A stretch of 37,708 nucleotides of DNA, taken from assembly GCA_050943615.1 (NCBI GenBank), contig JBMNPN010000012.1:1-37708 (forward strand). Direction: 5' to 3'. The translations under genes were made by a program, and so were the position numbers. This document shows, piece after piece, positions 33,507 to 37,708 of this stretch. The notes beneath the pieces were generated by a model, which saw only the letters and a program-made list of their open reading frames with translations, searched no databases and had not been told where the DNA came from. The stretch comes from CACZQA01 sp050943615 (GTDB taxonomy: Bacteria > Actinomycetota > Coriobacteriia > Coriobacteriales > QAMH01). Each line of letters starts with the position of its first letter. The first letter of the stretch is position 1.

Positions 33507-33727
33507 CCGCGACCGAAGAGCACGGCCCTCAGCAGAAGAAGAGCATCGTCTTCTTTAGACGAATGGCGCGGTTCCATGCAGACCCGATAGGGGGGGTCAG
33601 AAAATGCGGGCACACGGGGATGCGCACCTCGCGGCAATCTACAGCGTGCGAATTCACGAAATTGAGGATTTCCCGCCCACCGAAAATGCAACGGTTAAAA
33701 TCAGAGCGCAACGGAGGCGAGGTATCC

Positions 33728-34036
33728 ATGAAACGTGTTTGCGAGGCGTGCGGCAAGGTCTATGAGGCCAAAAGGAGCACTTCCCGCTATTGCAGCTCGA
33801 CGTGTCGTTCCCGTGCCCACAGGCACCCGTACAAGGCCGTTCCGATATACGGCGACGGTGGCGAGGCAACGTTCACCCTTCCCTACGCGGTCGAGGATGC
33901 CTTCAGACAGGCCCGCGTCGCGTCCAACATGCTTGCAGCAGTATCGAACAGCCCGGATGCAGTCCCACGGCTGCGAACGATAGCGGGGCGCGTTTCCGCT
34001 GCCATATCCGACGCGCTCAGGGCCGAGGGGCTTTAG
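33728..34036 (+). CDS. Small zinc-finger protein
   Basis: This is a 102-residue protein starting MKRVCEACGKVYEAKRSTSRYCSSTCRSRAHR, which can be read as a four-cysteine zinc finger (CEAC and CSSTC) of the kind seen in phage and mobile-element proteins. The rest is a helical region (AVEDAFRQARVASNML, TIAGRVSAAISDALRA). The ATG at 33728 has GGAGG upstream. The same frame is open back to an ATG at 33503 that overlaps the previous stop, but the added 75 residues look unlike a protein, so the shorter form is preferred. No function is known. Confidence 0.6.
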   Translation: MKRVCEACGKVYEAKRSTSRYCSSTCRSRAHRHPYKAVPIYGDGGEATFTLPYAVEDAFRQARVASNMLAAVSNSPDAVPRLRTIAGRVSAAISDALRAEGL

Positions 34037-34288
34037 GCGGGGAACCGAACCCAACTTTCAGAGAACAATCCCGTGAGAGAGCGTCAGAGCTTGCACAGAG
34101 GGCGTTTGAGCGCTCTTAGGTGCCTAACCTATCAAGGCATCAGAAAACGCCTCCACGGGCGCTGTAAAGCTTCATTTCAAGGATGTCGCCCCAACCTACA
34201 CCCTCTAGGCAAGCACGGAGAAGTCAGGATGCCCCGGAACGATGCATCATTCGTCATGAGCTAATCGTGCGGCGATCGTCTCATCTGG

Positions 34289-34519
34289 TTAACGAGATTC
34301 GCGGATGACGTGAGCGCACATCGGAGCCAACTCAACCCACAGTTTCAGACTTGCCCGGAACGATGAAAGCCCTGAAAGCAACCTGAAGACTTCCCCTGTG
34401 ATAGCGGTGTATTCATTTTGATAGCGGGCTATCTCCTTAGCAGAACTGGCAATTGCTACGTTTGCTAGCATTCGCTGCGTTTGCTTAGCCCTGCTAGCTT
34501 TGCTTAGCATTGCTAGCAA
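34289..34519 (-). CDS. Possible small protein of unknown function
   Basis: A 76-codon frame from ATG 34519; the product is helical with a conserved-looking middle (AKEIARYQNEYTAITGEVFRLL) and a hydrophobic end (LKLWVELAPMCAHVI). The first 20 residues lie in the GCTAGC-rich repeat. A second short frame upstream, MLSKTKRLASNAKQS, ends in the same repeat and resembles this start, which hints at a frameshift in the repeat. No ribosome-binding site is seen. Confidence 0.35.
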   Translation of the reverse strand: MLAMLSKASRAKQTQRMLANVAIASSAKEIARYQNEYTAITGEVFRLLSGLSSFRASLKLWVELAPMCAHVIRESR

Positions 34520-34556
34520 GTCGTTTGGTCTTGCTCAGCATGAAGAAAACCAGCTT

Positions 34557-34628
34557 GAAACCGAGGTTAAAACCATCCTCGAAACCTAGGTTAAAACCAC
34601 CGTCGAGACCAAGACCAAAGCCCTTGCA
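34557..34628. repeat. 24-bp tandem repeat (about three copies)
   Basis: Units begin with GAAACC at 34557 and 34581 and GAGACC at 34605, exactly 24 bp apart; the first two match in most positions and the third is diverged. The plus-strand frame gives ETEVKTIL-type octapeptides, interrupted by one stop. The period equals that of the array at 35103-35294. Confidence 0.6.
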
Positions 34629-35083
34629 ACCGAGCTGGGGGCTTTCCCTTTACGGTGGCGACGCTTCGTCACGGCCTTTGCCTCATGATCATGCAGTGGA
34701 TGACCTCGAATCCGGGGACATAGCACAATGTCACAAAGGCTTGCGTCTTCGTCAGCATCCCCGGCGACCTAAGCTCAACTTAGGGCATCGGGCTACCCTG
34801 CCAAATTGGGAGGGTATCGGCATCCGTGACCGAACAGAAGCACATCAGGAAGAGACACGTTCACCGAGCGCGTTTGGTCGCGTCTGGGGCGCTCCGTCGC
34901 GTCCGATGGGCATCAACACCAAAGACAAGCCGAAAGACCCGCCACGGCGACTTCAGAGAGACGCTTCCCGCGAACTAGGAACGGATGCAGTCTGAATCGG
35001 GGCATCGTCATGACCTTGCGTGCGTTCTGAGCACATCGGCTTAAATTCAACCTATAGTTACAATCTGAGTCGAAAGTATCAAG

Positions 35084-35281
35084 CTATGCAGAATCGTCAT
35101 TTAGGTCGAGCACGTCATCGTCATTCACGTCGAGCACGTCATCGTCATACAGGCCGAGGGAATCAGCAGCTTGCAGGTCGATAGCTTCAGCAGTTTGGAG
35201 GTCGAGCATGTCTTCGTCTTGCAAGCCGAGGGTATCAGTAGCTTGCAGGTCGAGTACGTCATCGTCATACAGGTCGAGCAT
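35084..35281 (-). CDS. Possible acidic octapeptide-repeat protein
   Basis: A 65-codon frame (ATG 35281) made of eight 8-residue units such as LDLYDDDV, LGLQDEDM, LDLQTAEA and IDLQAADS, followed by a short end. It lies just after the XRE gene on the same strand, 62 bp away. Because the 24-bp unit has no stop in any frame on either strand, the open frame alone proves little. The reading QDEDMLDL recurs in the same frame in the small gene at 35942-36151, which favours this frame. There is no clear ribosome-binding site. Confidence 0.4.
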   Translation of the reverse strand: MLDLYDDDVLDLQATDTLGLQDEDMLDLQTAEAIDLQAADSLGLYDDDVLDVNDDDVLDLNDDSA

Positions 35282-35294
35282 GTCATCGTCTTGA
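35103..35294. repeat. Eight perfectly phased 24-bp units
   Basis: Units start at 35103, 35127, 35151, 35175, 35199, 35223, 35247 and 35271 with no phase loss. Two types occur: AGGTCGAGCA(C/T)GTC(A/T)TCGTC and A(G/A)GCCGAGGG(A/T)ATCAG. The unit at 35199-35222 is identical to 36093-36116 over all 24 bp. There are no spacers, so it is not a CRISPR array. Confidence 0.85.
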
Positions 35295-35343
35295 ATGTTG
35301 GGCAGGTCACTTCCCTAATCTTCTCAGCTGTGGGCGCTGGTTC

Positions 35344-35949
35344 TTACAGTAAGCCGTGTTTGAGTCTGAAAAGAAAGACATCAAAATCACGGTCGGGAAT
35401 TTCAGCCAACTTGTCAATGCGCCAAACAAGATTGATGATGGTGTCTTCGTCATCGGTGTTCAGCGTTTCCGATGCGGCAACGCTGAATGTGTGTCTCAAG
35501 TCACGTAGATCCATTTTGGTCTCATTCGCGACAGTGATGAGGTCTTTATAATCCTCGGTCATCTCTGGGGCTTCGTTTGCAGCTGAGTCTTCAGATGGTA
35601 CGGCTTCGTTCTGGTTTTCGAGCAGCACGCGGCGAAACTGCAATGCAAGCTTCAAGCTGGTCTCTATCCCGGAATTATCAGCAGAAGAGTAGCCTTTGTA
35701 GGGCCTAGGCAAATCCGCTATACCGAGAAGATACAGAACCGAGCAATGGAGAACCGAGGCCGCTTTAACTAGGTCGGCATCATCCATGTATGAATTTCCA
35801 TTAATCCACGCGCTTACTGTTGACGGGTTCCTTCCCATCTTCTCTGCAAACTGTTTTTGCTTCAGCCCCCTAGCCTTGTAAGCGTCTTTCAACCGTGGGT
35901 GTTTTCGCTTGCCTCTTGGGTCTTGGAACTCTTCGAGGTCGCTACTCAT
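35344..35949 (-). CDS. XRE-family (Cro/CI-like) transcriptional regulator
   Basis: This is a 201-residue protein. The N-terminal HTH (about 17-80) reads LKDAYKARGLKQKQFAEKMGRNPSTVSAWINGNSYMDDADLVK, with recognition helix NPSTVSAWING, followed by VLHCSVLYLLGI typical of XRE proteins. Residues 100-201 are acidic and helical, perhaps for dimerisation. ATG 35949 overlaps the end of the upstream small gene by 8 bp; a TTG at 35961 is an alternative. It is read in the int transcript. It most likely represses the genes of the element, for example at the palindrome TCGAACGTTCGA or the int control region. Confidence 0.85.
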   Translation of the reverse strand: MSSDLEEFQDPRGKRKHPRLKDAYKARGLKQKQFAEKMGRNPSTVSAWINGNSYMDDADLVKAASVLHCSVLYLLGIADLPRPYKGYSSADNSGIETSLKLALQFRRVLLENQNEAVPSEDSAANEAPEMTEDYKDLITVANETKMDLRDLRHTFSVAASETLNTDDEDTIINLVWRIDKLAEIPDRDFDVFLFRLKHGLL

Positions 35950-36151
35950 GGCATACCCCAATTATTGAGGCCACCGCCCTGAGTGCTGGGGCGCAATCTG
36001 AGGGGCTTTCAGCGGCTATTCCCATAGCTTCACGGGCTATTGTGCCCGGTGAGACTGTGGCGCAATCTACGGAGGATAAAGGCCCTTCCATCAGGTCGAG
36101 CATGTCTTCGTCTTGCAGAATCTTTGCAGCAAGGTCTACGGCATCTTTCAT
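35942..36151 (-). CDS. Small acidic protein between int and the XRE repressor
   Basis: This is a 69-residue protein, MKDAVDLAAKILQDEDMLDLM with the rest having no recognised motif. It starts two bases after the int stop, with GAGGGCAGG upstream, and overlaps the XRE gene by 8 bp, so the three genes look co-translated. Its DNA contains one 24-bp unit (36093-36116) identical to a unit of the array at 35103-35294, encoding LQDEDMLDL. No function is known. Confidence 0.6.
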   Translation of the reverse strand: MKDAVDLAAKILQDEDMLDLMEGPLSSVDCATVSPGTIAREAMGIAAESPSDCAPALRAVASIIGVCHE

Positions 36152-36153
36152 GG

Positions 36154-37470
36154 CTACCTGCCCTCAGTCCCGGTGAGGGGGACGGTCTCACCCTGCCTTG
36201 GTTCGAGGATGGAGTCAATCAGGCTTGCTCCGTTCCTCTTTGCCTCTGGGTCAGGCGATGCGTAGATGTTCAAAGTCATTGCCGCGTTCGCATGACCGAG
36301 GATTGACGAAACGGTTTTAACGTCCATGCCACCCGCTATGGCTAGCGTGGCGAACGAATGCCTCAGATCGTGGAACGTGGGTATACGGCCCTCTGTGCCA
36401 CGTATGCCAGCAAGTTTGGCAAGCTGAGTCCACGCCTTGCCCAAGTTCGTTGGGTTCCTGTATGCGTCTGGGGTTCCAATGACGTATTGGCTTGACATGT
36501 CGGTGATTCCAAGGGCAAGGCACTCTTCAGACTGTTTGGCTTTCCATTTCCTCAGAGGGGAAACGAGGCTCTTTGGGAGGGGAACGTCTCTCACCTTGCC
36601 CGTTTTCGGGGCCTTCACGTAGGTACCGCCCTCGCCTACCCCAACGGAGCGCTTGACCCAAGCTGTGCGCTTGTCGAGGTCTACGTCGCCCCACCTGAGA
36701 CCGCATACCTCCCCGCGGCGCATTCCAGTGAAGAGGGCGAGTCTCGCGGCAATCGTCACGCATGTCTCGCATGGCATGGAGTCTAGGAACTTGACCATCT
36801 GGGGCGCGGTCTTGGTGTCTAGCGCGTTTGGCTTGGACTTTTCCCTCTTGGGCGGCTTTATCCCGCGGGTTGGGTCTTTGTCGATGGTTCCATCGTTCAC
36901 GGCTTGGTTCATTGCCTGTTTCAGCAGCCTGTGTCCCTTTGCAGCGGTGTTGTTCGAGTATCCAGCACCCTTGGGCTTGGGAGTCACAAGGTAGGTCTCC
37001 CATGACCTCACGTCTTCGGGGCGCAAGTCTGCGACGGGGATGTTCCCTATCGCGCTTGGGCATTCGATGCTGATCAGGTTGTTAAGGCTTCCTTCGTAGT
37101 CGATGACCGTGGAAGGCTCAATTACCGAGGATGCACCCCTCTGCTCTATGAACCGTGAGACGTATTCGGAAACGGTGAGCTGTGCGGCGCTGCGAGACTT
37201 TGCCTCAGCTTGCTCAGCATCCTCAGCATCATGAGCTTCGTCTTGGGCGATGAGCTGTTCCCGCCACTCAGCAAGAGCAGCCTTTGCCCTTGCAGCACCT
37301 TTGCCGCTCTGGGTGTCGCGATTACCGCGTCCCTTCCCCTGCCTCTTGTCGCATTCGATGCCTAGGAGTTTCGTCTTCTGTTTCTTGGTGCCCGTTTCGT
37401 CTGTGACAGTGAGCACGGCTTGCCATTGCGAACCGTGGCGACGGATGGCACCGAGGCTGTACCTCTTCAT
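36154..37470 (-). CDS. int: Site-specific tyrosine integrase
   Basis: This is a 438-residue tyrosine recombinase, the enzyme that inserts and excises the element at tRNA-Ala. The N-terminal part (1-95) has the AP2-like arm-binding start (SLGAIRRHGSQWQAVLTV) and a basic linker. A core-binding domain spans about 98-200. In the catalytic domain, Arg251 is in TGMRRGE, Lys289 in APKTGK, His367 and Arg370 in HDLRHSF, His393 in LGH, and the nucleophile Tyr403 in LNIYAS. All are present. ATG 37470 has GGAGG eight bases upstream; an earlier in-frame start at 37485 lacks one. Arm repeats lie 19-60 bp upstream of the start, so integrase binding may limit its own expression. Confidence 0.96.
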   Translation of the reverse strand: MKRYSLGAIRRHGSQWQAVLTVTDETGTKKQKTKLLGIECDKRQGKGRGNRDTQSGKGAARAKAALAEWREQLIAQDEAHDAEDAEQAEAKSRSAAQLTVSEYVSRFIEQRGASSVIEPSTVIDYEGSLNNLISIECPSAIGNIPVADLRPEDVRSWETYLVTPKPKGAGYSNNTAAKGHRLLKQAMNQAVNDGTIDKDPTRGIKPPKREKSKPNALDTKTAPQMVKFLDSMPCETCVTIAARLALFTGMRRGEVCGLRWGDVDLDKRTAWVKRSVGVGEGGTYVKAPKTGKVRDVPLPKSLVSPLRKWKAKQSEECLALGITDMSSQYVIGTPDAYRNPTNLGKAWTQLAKLAGIRGTEGRIPTFHDLRHSFATLAIAGGMDVKTVSSILGHANAAMTLNIYASPDPEAKRNGASLIDSILEPRQGETVPLTGTEGR

Positions 37471-37488
37471 TGCTATGACCTCCAAAGA

Positions 37489-37530
37489 TTCAACCGCGAT
37501 TCAATCTCTTATTCAATCTCGATTCAATCT
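37489..37530 (+). repeat. Right arm-type repeats (TTCAATCT)
   Basis: A diverged TTCAACC at 37489 and perfect TTCAATCT at 37500, 37512 and 37523, spaced 11, 12 and 11 bp, same orientation as the left set (30618-30648). They stand directly before the int start. Confidence 0.72.
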
Positions 37531-37659
37531 AAAACCATTGACTACATATTAACTCAGATTATCTAGTATTGCCATAAATACCCAATAGTTGCAGGTCAGA
37601 TGGGCATTTTTCGTTCGATGGATTAACGGGGATTAACGGGGATGATTCCCGCACATTAA
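37531..37659. promoter_or_regulatory. Control and end region upstream of int
   Basis: Gene-free. A minus-strand promoter candidate has GATAAT with TTGGGT 16 bp upstream near 37555-37585. GCAGGTCAGATGGG (37591-37604) nearly matches 30962-30975 at the left end. GATTAACGGG is repeated in tandem at 37621-37640, next to attR. Confidence 0.45.
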
Positions 37660-37708
37660 GACTGGCAGTCATGAGGTCAGGGGTTCGAACCCCCTTACCT
37701 CCACCAAG
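37660..37708 (+). repeat. attR: right attachment site (tRNA-Ala 3' fragment)
   Basis: 49 bp identical to 30512-30560, ending at the window edge, so it may extend further. It lacks the acceptor and D arms, so it is not a second tRNA gene. Confidence 0.92.

Larger units (their letters stand above)
34037..35083. other. Gene-poor 1-kb stretch between the two convergent gene groups
   Basis: No gene is convincingly supported. It holds a dense run of GCTAGC/TTGCTAGCA motifs (34464-34520), a 24-bp tandem repeat (34557-34628), a possible small minus-strand gene (34289-34519) and otherwise unstructured sequence. Frames on both strands are open in places but show no family features. It is probably the meeting point of transcription from the two ends of the element. 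Confidence 0.55.
30512..37708. mobile_element. Integrative element inserted in the tRNA-Ala gene
   Basis: A 49-bp direct repeat (30512-30560 and 37660-37708) flanks about 7.1 kb of DNA. The right copy is only the 3' fragment of the tRNA, with no 5' half. Inside are a tyrosine integrase, two small HTH proteins, a putative replication initiator with internal dyads, a Bro-N protein, two zinc-finger proteins and an XRE regulator. The left-end genes read inward from attL on the plus strand and int reads inward from attR on the minus strand, so in a circular form they would diverge around attP. No conjugation, mobilisation, capsid or terminase gene is recognisable. Best described as a small replicating integrative element or phage/conjugative-element satellite. 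Confidence 0.88.

Noticed and set aside
33503..33727. 75-codon N-terminal extension of the small zinc-finger protein
   Set aside because: Although its ATG overlaps the previous stop, the composition is unlike a protein and a better start with GGAGG exists at 33728. A competing 53-codon frame at 33604 is equally unproven.
34510..34995. 161-codon plus-strand frame in the 1-kb gap
   Set aside because: The first part is the 24-bp repeat read as KPRLKPSS-type units and the rest is low in hydrophobic residues; another frame reads more naturally through the repeat but has a stop.
35103..35294. CRISPR array
   Set aside because: Units are directly joined 24-mers with no spacers and no cas gene nearby.
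35171..35551. Plus-strand frame through the 24-bp array into the XRE gene
   Set aside because: The array is open in every frame and the rest is antisense to the XRE regulator.
37660..37708. Second tRNA-Ala gene
   Set aside because: Only the part from the anticodon arm onward is present; the sequence before it does not form acceptor or D stems.

Overview
The window looks like chromosomal DNA of a high-GC Gram-positive bacterium, most likely an actinobacterium of the class Coriobacteriia (gut relatives of Collinsella, Olsenella and Eggerthella). The reasons are the Gram-positive LexA/DinR-type box upstream of recA, the co-occurrence of RNase J and RNase Y, a SpoVS homologue outside the Firmicutes, the recA/recX/cinA/pgsA/rimO/ftsK gene order and the codon use. 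The genus cannot be fixed from sequence alone.

Positions 1-25810 are a dense housekeeping region, nearly all on the minus strand. The window opens with the 3' end of lexA (plus strand), convergent with a cluster read spoVS, PHP phosphoesterase, miaB, miaA, hflX. To its right lie a phosphohexomutase gene, an orphan GHKL ATPase gene and rny, the last ended by a clear terminator. Next comes a long co-directional series read from right to left: dgt-like HD hydrolase, M16 peptidase, dapB, dapA, rnj, ftsK, a RodZ-like gene, yajQ, rimO, pgsA, cinA, then recA (own LexA-controlled promoter) and recX. It serves tRNA and ribosome modification, RNA decay, lysine/cell-wall precursor synthesis, chromosome segregation, cell shape, phospholipid synthesis and recombination.

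Positions 25811-30482 form a junction. A 0.6-kb intergenic stretch carries inverted repeats and a second LexA-box-like palindrome upstream of the dgt-like gene. A MerR-family regulator follows with a typical 19-bp-spacer promoter, then an orphan protein with an AbiEi-like N-terminus and a DUF559/Vsr-like nuclease end. guaB lies beyond it, convergent.

Positions 30483-37708 hold a tRNA-Ala(GGC) gene and an integrated element of about 7.1 kb. The 3' part of the tRNA gene (49 bp) is repeated exactly at the right edge of the window, giving attL and attR. The element encodes a tyrosine integrase, an XRE repressor and a small protein on the minus strand from the right end. From the left end, on the plus strand, it encodes two tandem excisionase-like HTH proteins, a putative replication initiator whose gene contains five evenly built GGAAC/GTTCC dyads (a likely origin), a Bro-N protein and two zinc-finger proteins. 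TTCAATCT repeats spaced 11-12 bp lie at both ends and look like integrase arm sites. No conjugation, capsid or terminase gene is present, so the element looks like a small replicating integrative element or satellite. Its most unusual content is a set of short repeats with a 24-bp (8-codon) period, including a perfectly phased eight-unit array, one unit of which recurs exactly in the small gene between int and the repressor.
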